Below are positions 12,656 through 24,745 of a stretch of 64,000 nt of DNA, in pieces. The position numbers and the translations under genes are program-made. Every line of letters starts with the position of its first letter. Positions within the stretch are counted from its first letter, which is position 1. The stretch comes from Chrysogorgia sp. JL179-B06 (Eukaryota; Cnidaria; Anthozoa; Scleralcyonacea; Chrysogorgiidae): the NCBI GenBank assembly GCA_035772405.1, contig JAYKKM010000437.1, positions 8,464,501 to 8,528,500 on the forward strand. The letters are read 5' to 3'. Under the pieces are notes generated by a model. That model was not told where the DNA came from and made no database searches. It saw only the letters and a list, made by a program, of their open reading frames with translations.

Positions 12656-12994
12656 TTGAGAAAATGTTTGCGAAACGTTTTTAGCCGTAATGGTAGACGT
12701 ACCCTCAACCAGATGAGTTCAAATGGTTGGAAAGAATATTACAATGTTAAACCTCAAATGAAGAAAAAGAGCAAACATCAAATGAAGAAAACTGTCAAGC
12801 CCACACTGCATGACAGAATTAAAGAACACCTCAACAAAGAAACTTCGTCAGTCTACAAACATTTCACAACCTGCCAGAATTTACATAAGAACATAACCAT
12901 CTTGAGATTGAAAGAAGCACACTATATACGGAAAGAGAGGCCATCAATCAACTCACGCGAAAAGCGCAGTGAACTTGTAGATCTACTATTTTGA
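12656..12994 (+). pseudogene. Penelope-like retroelement, GIY-YIG C-terminal fragment
   Basis: The translated piece has DRIKEHLNKETSSVYKHF, then a TCQN motif, then ILRLKEAHYIRKERPSINSR. This is the C-terminal part of the GIY-YIG endonuclease of Penelope-like elements, including the conserved Glu and the closing K.RP.xN. No reverse transcriptase is found upstream, so this is a 5'-truncated copy. About 350 bp downstream a short sequence with a CTGATGA box followed by GACGAAAGC (about 13358-13382) looks like the degenerate hammerhead of the element's terminal repeat. Confidence 0.65.
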
Positions 12995-13124
12995 CTCATT
13001 TTACCTTTTATAACTATTTAGATTTTAACTATTTTCATATATTCTTATCCATCTGTACAACACATCTATCTCACTTTACATATTTAGAAATAATTATCCC
13101 ATCTCCAATAGCGTAGAGTCTGGC

Positions 13125-13270
13125 TGCTATTAATAGCTCAAAAAGCGGACAAACAAACCAAATTTGACTCACAAATTATTGCAAATGAGCTATTTTCTTT
13201 TGTTATGGCCGCAAGAATTATGGGTAAAAGCGGACAAACATCGATGCTGACGTCATCTCGACGGAGCGCT
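13125..13270 (+). repeat. interspersed repeat (copy 1)
   Basis: The module contains GGCTGCTATTAATAGCTCAA and GGGTAAAAGCGGACAAACAT. An inverted, closely related copy lies at 23215-23385 and a shorter relative lies at 15520-15585. It is non-coding. Confidence 0.5.
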
Positions 13271-13785
13271 ATTATCTTATTCTCCTTTTTAATTTATTCA
13301 AATACCTCACGCTTGTATATATAACGGCATTACCCTTGCCATATTTACTCAGTTTCTGATGATTTAGTACGACGAAAGCTCAAATAAATATTTTATAAAA
13401 CAGCAGTGATTGGGCCTTATTTAAAGTTCACTAGCAATTATTGGTGACTGTTGATTTTATATTTAGCTTCGAAATTACGTAAAACTCTGAAGAGCAATAC
13501 GTTCAAGTGCAAACATTTCCAGGAGCAAAAGTTGATAATATAAAATACTACATTCAGCCAAACTTGGATTTCCGTTGGATCTAACGATTTGAAACCGGTA
13601 AATACGTACCTAAAATGAACAGATTTTGTCATTGGCTATATGGAACAAAGGTGGTTAGGGTTAGGACATTGGTTTCTTTGTGGTTGATTCTATTGTTTTA
13701 TTGTTTTAATCAACCAATCACAAAACTTGATAGTATAGGTAGGTGGCGACCCTTTGAAACTATATACCATCTCCACAAAGTATAT

Positions 13786-14098
13786 GGGCCTGTTTATATG
13801 ACGTCCCGGTATACCGGGATCTCGGCTTGTTTATATGGAGACCGGGACATCCCGCCTGACCGGGATCCCGGTACAGCCGATTTTTTCCATATAAACGTAA
13901 GTGAATTGAAATTTAAAACGTCGCCTGACCAGATAAAATATCTAAAAAGTGGCAAAATGAAAAAAACATTCGTTGTGATGCTTTTTATGCGAATAAAATT
14001 AATTTTTGTTTCATTGAGAAATTATTATCAACATTTTCACGCATCTCGGTCACCCGGGACATCCCGTATGCCGTATTACTGGGATCATATAAACAAGA
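13786..14098. repeat. foldback MITE with GGGC..GTTTATATG ends
   Basis: The left end reads GGGCCTGTTTATATGAC and the right end contains GGGATCATATAAACAAG. Inside are several CCCGGTATACCGGGAT-type palindromes. The open frames across this region are by-products of the repeat. Confidence 0.45.
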
Positions 14099-14099
14099 A

Positions 14100-15950
14100 C
14101 TTGCCAACAATGGATCTGGTCCTATCTGAAGTTATAATGGCACGGCTGATGTGTCGTTTTTTAAGTCGTTTTGATTACAAAAAGAAGCAAGTTGTTAACG
14201 CAAGGAAATGTTTTACTTGCAAGTTTGAGTGTATTTTCATTGCTGAAACGCCACGTGTTGGTGAAAAAAGATATGTTCTCTTTTAATAGGTAAATCTGCA
14301 TTTTTCTTTGCTTTATTGATAATTTACCGATGTTATTTTATGAAAGAAATCGAAAACTTTTTCGCCGTATTATTATCGAGTTACAATGGCACTCGAAAAG
14401 CTCGGCTATCGCCTCGCGTTTTGCACGTATATATCTCTCGTACCATCATGAAGGGGAACTGGATAGGAAACTTAAAGTGCCCCTGTGATAAAATTTTTGG
14501 TATCCCGAATTTTTACATATTTGTAAAGAGCATGGTGTTTTTACTTAACTTGCCAAATTTCAAGCAATTGCGAGCATGGGAAGTCGCCTTTTCAGACTGT
14601 TTTTATACGAGATTATACGGCCGCCATTACTCGAACATGTTCCGGAAGCTTAGGTTGAGATTAGAGGGAGTGACGTCAAAAACTCAACACGTGGTTAGTT
14701 GTGTATGAATATAAAGCTACTTGGGGAAAACTTTCTATTGTAACTTGTCGTATAATTGCCATAAAGCTTGTAACGTGTTGAGTCTTTGACGTCCATAATC
14801 ACATACTTTGCTGTGAAATCTCGGGCTCGTCTGGAACAAGTTTTGAGCAATGGCGGACAAAATTTAGGCGACTTTAGAGGTTAAATTTCTTGTAATGCGA
14901 ACATTTATTAACCTAAAATTATGTTCTGTAACAAAAAATGCCAGGAAACATAATGTAATATTTCGTCGCAGGGGCACTTACAAAGTTTGCACAACTTGCT
15001 TGGGCCGACAGCTACAATCAGACACTATTGAACTTAAGTAATAAACCATTGTTTAAATTCAGGGCTAAGCAAACACGACGGTAAACCTGGAGGACGGCGT
15101 CCTTGCAAAACAAAGAGAACGAATTTTATGTAGTCCCAAGGGTAATCTGTACACCGTCTTCGTTCGGTTTACAACGGCTGTCTGAGCATTTTTACGTCTT
15201 CAGGACGGCGTGAACCACAAAGACGTAAGAGCTGTTACTTAAGTTTGACTTCAAAACATACACTTCAATCTTTTTAACAGTACTGAAGCGTTTTGGTGGT
15301 GAAAAAACAAGCTTGGGATATCAAATACCGTATAGTCAATTAACAGTGCCTTCTTTTAAATGCTTAACATTATTGACGTTTTAACTACCGTCACCGTCCT
15401 AGTTTGATAAAGGTCCTTATGATACCATAATATATAACTCGATACGCACACACGCGACACGTTGTCAAATAGCAATAGTACAATAGGAAATGAGTCATTT
15501 GAGAATTCTTCACACTCAATTTTAGTTTGTTTGTCCGCATTTTGGGTTTAAAAATAGAATCTGTGCGCTACGCTATTTAGACCATTGAATTGCCTCAGTC
15601 GCTGAGTAACCATTAAATTGGCATTCGCAATATAAGGCCTATGGCAAACGTCGAACTTCAAAGACGACTTTGCATTGATTTCGGCACATTGAAGTTCGAC
15701 GTTTCACCTGGGCCTAACTTTCGCAGCCTTATTTTGAAGAATTTGTAGACCTCCATCAAACATTTGTTACCTTTTCCTTGAAAAGGAAGAATATAATTAA
15801 TGCATAAAGTATATACGAACATGACCACCTTTTCAATACAAACATATTTGTGGCGGCATGCATGCACAATCTGAAGCTAGTGATTATAAAAAAAATCGAT
15901 TTTCATCAATAGATGTTTACGCTACTAAGAAATTATATTGACGTTAATGA
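14100..15950. other. no gene recognised
   Basis: Several frames of 60-130 codons are open but lack recognisable motifs and cross repeats. A repeat module at 15066-15240 (CGACGGTAAACCTGGAGGAC...TTTACGTCTTCAGGACGG) is an unoccupied relative of the module split by a MITE at 25205-25368. Confidence 0.35.
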
Positions 15951-15979
15951 CCACTAGCAAACATTTGCTAGCTTTTAGA

Positions 15980-16615
15980 GGGGGGATGTTTGCATGAATC
16001 CGGATTCAGTTTCATTCCGGATTGAACGTGAATTCAAACCGCGTTTACATATAGGAATTATATCCCAGGATCGAAAATCACGCGAAATCTGAAATTTCAA
16101 GATGGCCATCAATAACATTATATCGGGTATGTTTATTTCAACGATTTCTGCCATTGTACATTGGCATGCATGCACATGTGCCTTAAAATGATAATTTGGC
16201 GAAGAATAAACATAAAGGAAAGCATTACTAGCAACGATAATCGATGCGGTCGCAAGTAAACAAGCATTTAATTCACCTTTAATTTATAACGTCGGCGCAA
16301 TTCCTGTCACCTCGCTGCAAATTGTCGTCTATAAATCTTAAAAACACGCATGTGTTGTTCGTTTAAGTCTTCTAGGTCGTATTTTTCATTCCAGAATGAA
16401 ATCTCGCGCCGCCTTTACATGACACCGGAATGAAATTTCAATGAAACTCAATAATACGGAATGAAACTCAATCCGGAATGAGAACAGGAATGAACTCAAT
16501 CCGGATTGAACTGCATCTCATTCCGGATTCATGTAAATACCTAAAGGGTTTTTAACAAAACCGCTATGAGTTCAATCCGGAATAAAATTCAATCCGGATT
16601 CATGTAAACAGCCCC
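15980..16615. repeat. foldback element rich in CCGGAATGAA/TTCATTCCGG
   Basis: The left end GGGGGGATGTTTGCATGAAT and the right end ATTCATGTAAACAGCCCC are inverted relatives. The interior is packed with ATCCGGATT and GGAATGAA words in both orientations, so the element could fold in several ways. No ORF is supported. Confidence 0.55.
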
Positions 16616-16828
16616 TAATTACCAGCCACCGGAATACAATTGCGATCACCATAAAGATTCAATGCGTGGGTAAGTTCAGCGTGAAAAATTAATGTCAACC
16701 ACTGCATCATTAAACTCTCTGGGGACATTATAATACAATATTTGATTGTGCATAAATGGTGATCACAACGCTATGTTCTGTGGAAATAAATGAAGGACTT
16801 CAAAAAGGTATTATTCGTATGAAGTAAT

Positions 16829-16970
16829 ATATCATACACGAAAAGGCGTTTATTATCTGATTTGAAAACACCGAGAAGTGTGTTGAAAAACGAGGCGATA
16901 GCCGAGTTTTTTAACCAACTTCGAGGTGTTTTCAAATCAAATAATAAACGCCTTTCGAGTGTATGATATA
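16829..16970. repeat. palindromic MITE
   Basis: Near-perfect arms run ATCATACACGAAAAGGCGTT to AACGCCTTTCGAGTGTATGAT. The inner arms GAAAACACCGAGAAGT and ACTTCGAGGTGTTTTC continue the pairing. Confidence 0.65.
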
Positions 16971-17492
16971 GCTTCTCAAACGAACCAGTATTTTAAGAGA
17001 AATTTGAGGGGAAAGTTGGCTTAATCTATGGACGTTTATTACCACATTCTCGGTTATGATTTTCCTTTGTGTTTTCCTCATGAATTATTAATGAGTTTGA
17101 GAAATAAATATCTAGTTAATTGTTCTTCGTGAGTTCTTGATCTTAGACAAATGTTCAAAGGATAATACAAAGGAGGGGCTGAAGCTACATGAGTAATTAA
17201 TCAGAACAAAATTCAAACTGAAGAAATCCTTTCACCTTGTCGGTTACGGGTCAAGTTTTCCTTTGAATTTTACCCTGATTACCCAATTCATGTGATGAGT
17301 CAACATCAGGCTGTGCTCTGTCGTTTACAATTGAAACGTATTCTTTTCGTCGTACGAATTCCAGCTCTTTAATTCTCACAGCATCAAAAAAAAATATCGA
17401 ATATATCACCATACATACAGCCATAGAGTGAGATTCTCTTATTGTTATTTTGCCCTGTTTAAATCGTCTTTATATAGCTGATAGATGCCTGA

Positions 17493-18416
17493 ATGAACTC
17501 CAGCGAAATCGTATCCAAGATTTTTGAGGAAACCGTCAAGTCTTCATTACCCGGTCTAGATCCGTACGATGGATACCTAAATGAAGCTGAACATCTGGGA
17601 TTCGTGGTTTTTCTCTGCATTTTTGGTTTGATTGGATTTTTGGAGAACCTTCTTGTAATTCTTTCGACGATGTTAGGCGACGGATACTTGGATGCGCCTT
17701 CGAACATATTCTTGCTTAGCATGGCTTGTGCTGATCTTCTTATCTGTGGCGTGTCAGCGCCGTTGCTCGTGTACAACTGTTCTCAATGGATCTTCACCAT
17801 ATTTATCACAGTGACTAAGCCCATCCTGGTGGCAACCGTCGGAAGTATTTTTCTTTTGACGCTCAACCGATTTATCTCAATCATGCGGCCTCTGAAATAC
17901 CATCGCATAATGACCGTCCGACGCGCTGTATTCATGGTCGCAGCTGTCTGGATAGCTGCCATTTTTGTTGTTCTTTCGGCGATGATCAGTTTCCAGAGTG
18001 GAACAACGTGGTTAGCTCACATCACCAGGTACTTTCTTTCTTTCTACATCTTAACGACGTTCCTTATGTATCTCTATATGTACGCTCTCTCGAGAAAACA
18101 CCGTAAGCTGATGAGTCAGATGACATATGCTGTGACGGGACATACAAATGGTGCTCGCCGCGAGTTTCGATCTCTGAGGACATTATTGATGGCATTGGGG
18201 ACGTGCGTCGCTTGCTGGTTACCGATGACAATGTCGTTTTTCTTCACCAACAGGGCAAAAGAACCTCGCCAGTTCCACAGGGCGTTTACGTATACTTCCC
18301 CACTTGTCGTTGTCAACGCAGCCATCGATCCCATCATCTATTATTACCGAAGCAAAGGATTCCGTTTATCAATCAAGATTCTCGCAAGGCGCTTTGGAGA
18401 ATATTTTAATCAATAG
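17493..18416 (+). CDS. class A (rhodopsin-like) G protein-coupled receptor, intronless
   Basis: This is a 307-residue seven-helix receptor of the plasma membrane. TM1 is at about 35-59, with E51-N52 where class A usually has GN. TM2 has the conserved D81 (MACADLL). The end of TM3 reads N125-R126-F127 in place of DRY. TM6 has C241-W-L-P and TM7 has D279-P-I-I-Y. The N-terminus is about 34 residues with an NSS sequon at residues 2-4 and no clear signal peptide. The extracellular loop 2 has no Cys, so the usual TM3-loop 2 disulfide appears absent. Small intronless class A receptors are expanded in cnidarians, often near melatonin/adenosine-type receptors. The ligand cannot be assigned. The start was taken at the first ATG after an upstream stop. 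Confidence 0.9.
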   Translation: MNSSEIVSKIFEETVKSSLPGLDPYDGYLNEAEHLGFVVFLCIFGLIGFLENLLVILSTMLGDGYLDAPSNIFLLSMACADLLICGVSAPLLVYNCSQWIFTIFITVTKPILVATVGSIFLLTLNRFISIMRPLKYHRIMTVRRAVFMVAAVWIAAIFVVLSAMISFQSGTTWLAHITRYFLSFYILTTFLMYLYMYALSRKHRKLMSQMTYAVTGHTNGARREFRSLRTLLMALGTCVACWLPMTMSFFFTNRAKEPRQFHRAFTYTSPLVVVNAAIDPIIYYYRSKGFRLSIKILARRFGEYFNQ

Positions 18417-19330
18417 CATTTCATACGTAAAAACTTACAATTTATGACAAACCTGCAGTAAGTACTATTATGTTTAACAAGCCTGTTTAGCAAGGCTGCA
18501 GCCTGCAGTATTTAAGCGCGGTTTTATGAAAAAGCAGTATTTAAATGGCGAAACTGTGCCCAAACAATAAATTACTTCTAAACAAAAGGCCTTCAAGTAA
18601 TCTATTCTATTCAAATCCTTTGAACATGCAGTTTAATCGAGTGAAATGCCAAATATTACTTGTAATATTCCCAATTCTTCTCCCTGCATTCTACCATTAT
18701 ATACAGAACTCGTGACTATAGGCTCTCGGCAACGGCCTCCCAGCTGGATTCAATGCTAGCCATGTTTGCAGTGAAGGCCTGATGTTCCATTTTTCGTAAC
18801 AGTTCCCGGTTTGGTCTGAAAATGTATATATTCTATAACATTCGAAATTTTCCTTCACCATAAATCCTAATTAGAACATGGAGTTTAATCGAGTGAAATG
18901 CTAAATATTACTTCATAAAAATATTTTTCTTCATAAATATTACTATTTTCCTATACTATTTTGAGCACTTTAGAATTGCCACTATAGGCCCCGCGGCTTT
19001 GGCCTAATTTAAACTAAAGTTTTAGTATACACTGTGGTTAAACGTTGAGGTTGATTTCTAGCATTTGTCACCGAATTTGGTGGTCGCAGGGTATTATTTT
19101 CGGTATGATATCACACTGTAAAATATTCTGGTCTGAAATTTCCACAATGTGTTCATGTTTTTGTAAACAAAATTTACAGCTTTACTAGTTTGTTCAGAAC
19201 ATATAATATGAAGGTATTGTCACCAATACTAGTTTTTATAGTTTAGTCCTTGCGCTGTGTCCTACCATAGGTTTTGATGTCCACCAATGTTTAGCCCCAA
19301 TCTTCGTATTGCTTGGAGATAGCAACTTAA
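18417..19330. other. no gene seen downstream of GPCR
   Basis: AT-rich DNA with a few short repeated words (for example AGTTTAATCGAGTGAAATGC at 18631 and 18881). Nothing coding was recognised. Confidence 0.35.
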
Positions 19331-19334
19331 TATA

Positions 19335-19835
19335 CACAATGTTGTAGTGAATGTGGGAGAGCTCGGAGTAGACAGACGATACGTGGATGATCGTCAAGCT
19401 CATATCCTCAGAAAAATTATTCTGAGTCCTATACAGGAATCGAACCTGTAACCTTCTGATTGCCGCGGTGAGACGCTCTAACCATTGAGCTAACGAGACT
19501 CAGATGGAGAGCGAAGGAGTTACAATGATGTACTGGTTCGATTGATATATGTACTGCCTATGCGGCTGTCTACTCCGATCTCTCCCACATTCACTACAAC
19601 ATTGTGTATATTAACGCATCCAAGCATTACCGATATGACTGCCGCATAGGCAGTACATATATATTATATCAATCGAACCAGTACATCATTTTAACCTTCG
19701 TGGCTGTCCATCTGAGTCTCGTTTGCTCAATGGTTAGAGCGTCTCACCGGCAATCAGAAGGTTACAAGTTCGATTCCTGTACGGGACTCAAAATCATTTT
19801 TTCTGAGGATATGAGCTTGACGATCGTCCACATAT
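19335..19835. repeat. two tRNA-derived SINE copies in opposite orientation
   Basis: The minus-strand copy has its tRNA-like head at about 19424-19502. It includes a B box (GGTTCGATTCC on the minus strand) and an A box TTAGCTCAATGG. The plus-strand copy has its head at about 19716-19790. Tail modules with TATATTAACGCATCCAAGCA lie between. The plus copy has a 7-nt anticodon-like loop and the others 9 nt, so none is called a tRNA gene. Confidence 0.65.
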
Positions 19836-20091
19836 CTTTTACCGAAATGGTCATATTTTATTGCCTAAAAAATGTGTTGTCAGAAGTAATTAAGGCTTCT
19901 CAAATACAATTTACGTAATGGGCACAAATATTTTACGACGACTTTTTTTAAATGGAACTACTATTGAACTAATTAATGTCTAGTATCTTTAAAACATCAA
20001 CGAAAATGACCACATTTCCATATCGAGCCACCTTAAAACAGGTGCCGCCAACCTCGTACCCTAAACAGTACAGTGTATATGGATAATTTAA

Positions 20092-21717
20092 AAAGATTAC
20101 AATTTATTGGAAAGACAGTGTGGACTGCAGACAAGTTGAAAGATGGTGGATTACCGCTTCGAAACTAAATACGTTGATTTACTGGACATTTGTTGCTGTT
20201 ATAAGATAAACATGATCAACGCCAGAACGGTTCGAATTTTATACAGTCTGACTATGTCTATTATTTTAAATATTAAAAGTGTTGAAAGCATTTATACGGA
20301 TTTCAGATTTCTGGTATGGTTTCGGTCTCGACGTTTATATTCAAACTACATATTTCCAGATCTGCTACAGGTACTTTAATTCGAACAGTATATTGACCAT
20401 TGGAGATGTTATTTTTGTATTTTATTTATAGTCAAATGCATTAAAACTGTTGTTTAATAGTGTCTTGAGTTTTTATTACCTTATTGAACATATTACTATA
20501 TAAATAGCGCGTTATAAATCTAATCATCATTTTATTATTTATGTTTTAAATGTTTTATTAAATTGTTAAATAACCCTGTGGATATACGACCATTGAGTCT
20601 TATTACTAAGAAATTGGTAGAGATGGTAGAACAGCGATAACTTCATTGTTTTACAATGGTCATGACATTTCCACCAACACAAAAGGTATGACAACCGCAA
20701 TGTGCAGTTTCTGTTTACTGGAGACTGGTTGTCTAAGAAAGGAACTGTTGGATTATTTAGGCTCATCATCTGATCCAAACAAAGCAGAACACTCTTGCTG
20801 CAGTGGTTGCCTTAAAGAGTGCCAATGCTCCTCCTGTAAAAACCCCAACAGAATGTGATATGTACCAAAAAGATTAATCGCAGTTTTTCGCAATGTTTCT
20901 GATAGCCAACGTTCAAAGATCAGGAATTTACTAAAGAAATACAGGATTCACCTGGGAAGAATTGGCCATAACTTTAGGGGCATTGATGCTAGTACTGGAG
21001 TTACTTTAGAACTCACAGAAAAATGTGAGCAAATCCAGTCAGCCAAGGGCATGCCTTCTATGTTTGAGATATGGGACATTTCACATGCTGATAATTTTTT
21101 AAAGATTATTAATGATGTTTGTAAAATATAGCTGATTGAATGTTATCTAATTAATACTTTACAGTAACCCTTTATATCCCAGGAGTGATCTGCATCTATC
21201 TTCTCCTAACAATATCAATGGTTAACCACATAGAGGCAAAGAGAATAAAGGAAATGATCACCAAAGGTGAACCAGTTTTAAAACAACTTCTCTCAACTTA
21301 ATACTGTAAGAAATGCTTGTGAGACCAACAAGGGTTATTATAAACAAATGAACTTTAACAGGCTGTTGCAGGTTAACATAACCAAATAAGGATCCTTGGA
21401 TCCCTCCATAGTGAATACATTTATTTACCAAAAATTGTTTTGTGGAAATGCCATGTTAGCTACTGTTACAGTATTGTCACATTCAAAATGTTGACTCTTG
21501 CACCTCCACATCAGAAAGTGATCATATAGTGTTTCTGCAATAAAATTGTTTCTGCAAATTTTCATTTCTTACTCTCATTCAGTATTAACCATGCTATTGT
21601 TCCAATGATTTAACATTATTTAATTTATAGTTATATCTTATGTACAATGTAAATGTTCGTGGTTCTTTCAACTTCTGTCTGCAGTCCGTACTGTCTTTCC
21701 AATAAATTGTAATCTTT
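20092..21717. mobile_element. 1.6-kb inverted-repeat-bounded segment carrying a RecQ-like remnant
   Basis: About 50 bp at 20092-20142 (AAAGATTACAATTTATTGGA, then a CTGCAGAC core) recur inverted at 21665-21717. The only recognisable content between them is the RecQ-like pseudogene. The arms suggest the gene fragment was carried by, or trapped between, copies of a transposon. No target-site duplication was settled. Confidence 0.45.
20575..21132 (+). pseudogene. RecQ-family helicase C-terminal remnant
   Basis: The first frame holds the end of helicase motif VI. IESYY is followed by a stop where Q is expected, then EIGRDGRTA. Next comes the zinc-binding tail of RecQ-like helicases, with LRKELLDYLG and Cys pairs CCSGCLKECQCSSC. 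A second frame, about 20890-21132, continues with a helical C-terminal region (LLKKYRIHLGRI ... ELTEKCEQI ... MFEIWDISHADNF). Similar tails follow the zinc-binding part in duplicated cnidarian RecQ-like genes. The in-frame stop and the shift between the two parts mark it as broken. The helicase core upstream is absent. Confidence 0.6.
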
Positions 21718-21719
21718 GC

Positions 21720-22525
21720 TAAATTCCGAGCGCGAAGTGTTCGGTCAACTTAGGGGGGGAGGGCGGGGGCATGCTCCCCCGAAAATTTTTGAGATTTATG
21801 GCCTCTGAAATGACTAGAAATATCTCCTTTTGCTAAAATAGCTTCAAACAGCTTTCAATTTTTGGATCAATTTAATGGTGTTAAATCACACAGTTTTTTA
21901 AGTTTACGAAAAAAGTGGGGGGGGGGGGGGGCTATAGTCCACCCTAGCCACCGTGTTCCGCGGCCCCTGTATCCATGTACTGTTTATACTTTCAATTATA
22001 AAAGTTTGTGGTATGTTTTCACAGCGATCCGGCCCCCCGGATGATATAAGCGAGAATAAGCCAGGTTACAAAATAATCCAATATCCTTGGAGTCACGTGA
22101 CCAGTCTTTACCAGGGCCTTCTCTTCCCTCGCTCCACTCCCCTCCCATCCCGTGCGCTCCCTCCCCCTGGGCAGTCTTAAAGTGGCACTACGATGAAAAT
22201 TCACGCCCGTTTTTTAGATTTTCTTTAGCATAGAATAGTATTTCAGGGTCGAAAGTGATCATCGATGTAAAAAAAAACTAAAAAAGTATTTGGAAGTAAG
22301 TATATTTTGAGCTCTGAGATCACTACTATTTAGGCCACCATTACTAGTTCCAAGTGAGCCCACAATTTCAAAAGGTAATATTGTTTGTGACGTCAGATTC
22401 TCAATGCTTCGCCTGAATTTCGGTTAAGGTTACTGTTTTCTTGTTTTCTTCGAGAAGTAGATGAAATGTCAGCCTTTCAGACGATGAATTTGAAAAAACG
22501 ACCTTGATCACTATGGATTTATTAT
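21720..22525. other. no gene seen; G-homopolymer and C/T-rich repeats
   Basis: There are poly-G runs near 21755 and 21916-21930 and a CT-rich block at 22100-22170. Small frames here have no motifs. Confidence 0.35.
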
Positions 22526-22528
22526 AAG

Positions 22529-22680
22529 TAATACCATGACTTGAGGGAAATTAGCGATTAAATTGCCCGCCGCCGAGGGAAGATTTGTGAAAGTCCGAGG
22601 GCGAAGCCCGAGGACTTTTACAAATCTTCCCGAGGCGAAGGGCAATTTAATCGCTAATTTCCCGACAAGTCATGGTATTA
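22529..22680. repeat. 152-bp palindromic MITE
   Basis: Outer arms TAATACCATGACTTG and CAAGTCATGGTATTA are followed by paired GGGAAATTAGCGATTAAAT-type arms, with a GC-rich centre (GAGGGCGAAGCCCGAGG). The adjacent stretch 22740-22990 repeats AAATTTCCC and GGGAAATT words of the same family. Confidence 0.7.
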
Positions 22681-23214
22681 GTTTGTAATATTATGATCGC
22701 CGAGGATAACTTTGAGAACCTTATCCAGCCCGTGGTTGGAGACAGAGTTTTTGTCTACTAAATTTCCCGTGCATTTGAATGAGGGAAAATTAGCTGAAGA
22801 CAAAGAAATCCTTTGTGTTCTACTAAATTTCCCTCATGCATATCATAGGAATGAGGAAAAATTAGAAATTTTCCCTGATTTGTATGCATGAGTAGTTTTC
22901 AAACAAATAAACGTGGGGAATTTAGCGATTAAATTTCCCTGCGAGAACAAAAGAAACCGAGTAAATCATGGTATTACTTGAAGAATTAGCCATGTGGAGT
23001 CTTCGCGTTGAGAATCTGACGTCACTTCGTTACGCTGGTCAGGAACATGATCGATTAATGGCGGACGTAACAACTCCAGATTCGGAGTCAGAAAAATAAT
23101 ACTTGCAATCGTGGAATCGCAAAACGGTTTTGACCGAGTAATATTTAGCAGCTCTGCTTTATGAATACGTAAAATATCTATAGGTAAAAATTTGATCGTA
23201 TAGTACCACTTTAA

Positions 23215-23385
23215 TAGCACTCCGTCGAGATGACGTCAGTTCCATGTTTGTCCGCTTTTACCCATAATTCGTGCGGCCGTAACAAAAGAAAATAGCTCAT
23301 TTGCAATGATTTGAGAGTCAAATTTGGTTTGTTTGTCCGCATTTTGAGCTATTAATAGCAGCCAGACGCTACGCTATTCGTATTT
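23215..23385 (-). repeat. interspersed repeat (copy 2, inverted)
   Basis: This is the reverse-complement relative of 13125-13270. Shared words include GTTTGTCCGCTTTTACCCAT and TTGAGCTATTAATAGCAGCC. Confidence 0.5.
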
Positions 23386-24148
23386 TTCCTTTTCTTTGGC
23401 GTTTTATTTCTTGATCTTTGAATTGAGAGTTTAAAGTTTACGTTTGGACGCCCACATTATCATGATTGCCTCGGTTTCTTTTGTTCTCACCGGGCGATTT
23501 AATCTCTAATTCGCCCTCTAACCGGGCAAATTTCTAATTTCGCATGCATTAACATGCATGAGCATTGAGCAAACATCCAAATAATACTCCGTTTTACACA
23601 ACAAAGAAAGCATTAGCACCGCGCACGCAGGGTATTTATACACGGGACTTTAAGATCTACGACGGCAACCTAGGACGGCGACGCAATTTTCCCTTTCGTA
23701 AACGGTCGTTACCATCCCGAAGGGTCGTTACCATCCCAGCTCTCATAGAATGTTGGGTAAGCGAGAGTGAAATTCCTCGTGGTCCCAAGGTTCCCGCATA
23801 CTTTGTTTGGTGCGGTGACATGTTTGTCGTGAAATTCAAAATATGTAAATATTTAGTATTTACTTAGTATACACTACAGCCAGGAGAAGAGCGTTCATGC
23901 AAAAGAAATTATACATGGCAAACTCTCAATGCTGGACCAGTAAATTCGATTTTGTGATCGATAGTCACAACGTATATGTAGAGATACCTGTACTTTCCAA
24001 AAGGCAAACGACGTTTTTCGGGATTTCGAAATATCAATCGCAACAACAACGTATGCTGCGAGGTGGCAAAATATATTTGACTGACAAAATATATATTTGT
24101 CGACCGAAACTATTCATATGCGCATTGCATATATGGACCACCGTAATA

Positions 24149-24411
24149 CAGGGTGTCCCAAAAAAAAGGCTACCTTTTCGAATTCAAATTAGCATGTTAA
24201 TTCAAGCAACCTATTGTAGTTCTTTGAAATTCATTATCGCTTTTGAAATACAAAACGCTTCTGAACGCTTTCCAAACGCAGACTTGAAGTTATTCTTAAT
24301 CACCCGTTGTGTGCATGCACTAAAACCCCTTTGACATTGAACACAATAGGTTGTTTAAATTAACACGCTCATTTGAATTTGAAAAGGTAGCCTTTTTTTT
24401 GGGACACCCTG
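24149..24411. repeat. mariner-type MITE, TA-flanked
   Basis: The termini are CAGGGTGTCCCAAAAAAAAG and its inverse, each flanked by TA (24147-24148 and 24412-24413). The arms are paired well beyond the ends (AGGCTACCTTTTCGAATT). The internal open frames derive from the palindrome. TIR sequence and TA duplication fit Tc1/mariner. Confidence 0.75.
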
Positions 24412-24589
24412 TATAACCATAAATGTCGTTAAGCATTTCTGCATTTGCCATAGAACATAGTTAATTCGCGTAAAGTCACTTACTAGTCATAACTACAGTA
24501 GATGCTTTTCAATAGGTGATAAAACGTGTTGTGCTGCATGCGTAGGCAGTGTAGAAATACAAATCAAAATGTATAAAAAGGTTGGTGTA

Positions 24590-24745
24590 CCGTGTACTGC
24601 CGAAATAGCGTGTAATCTGTCTAACGTTTCGAGTGAAGGCCCTTTGTCAGAGAGTGAAATATAAAGTGAAATAATCATACAGTTATTATTTCACTTTACG
24701 TTTCACTCTCTGACGAAGGGCCGCTCGAAACGTTAGACAACTGAT
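24590..24745. repeat. inverted pair with hammerhead-like cores
   Basis: The plus-strand copy has CTGACGA at 24710-24716 and CGAAAC near 24726-24731. The minus-strand copy has the mutated core CTGACAA. The pair is head-to-head around CTTTATATTTCACT. The spacing between core boxes is hammerhead-like, but helix II does not pair cleanly in either copy. Confidence 0.35.

Noticed and set aside
13615..14286. 223-codon plus-strand frame
   Set aside because: It crosses a foldback repeat with CCCGGTATACCGGGAT-type palindromes and has no domain.
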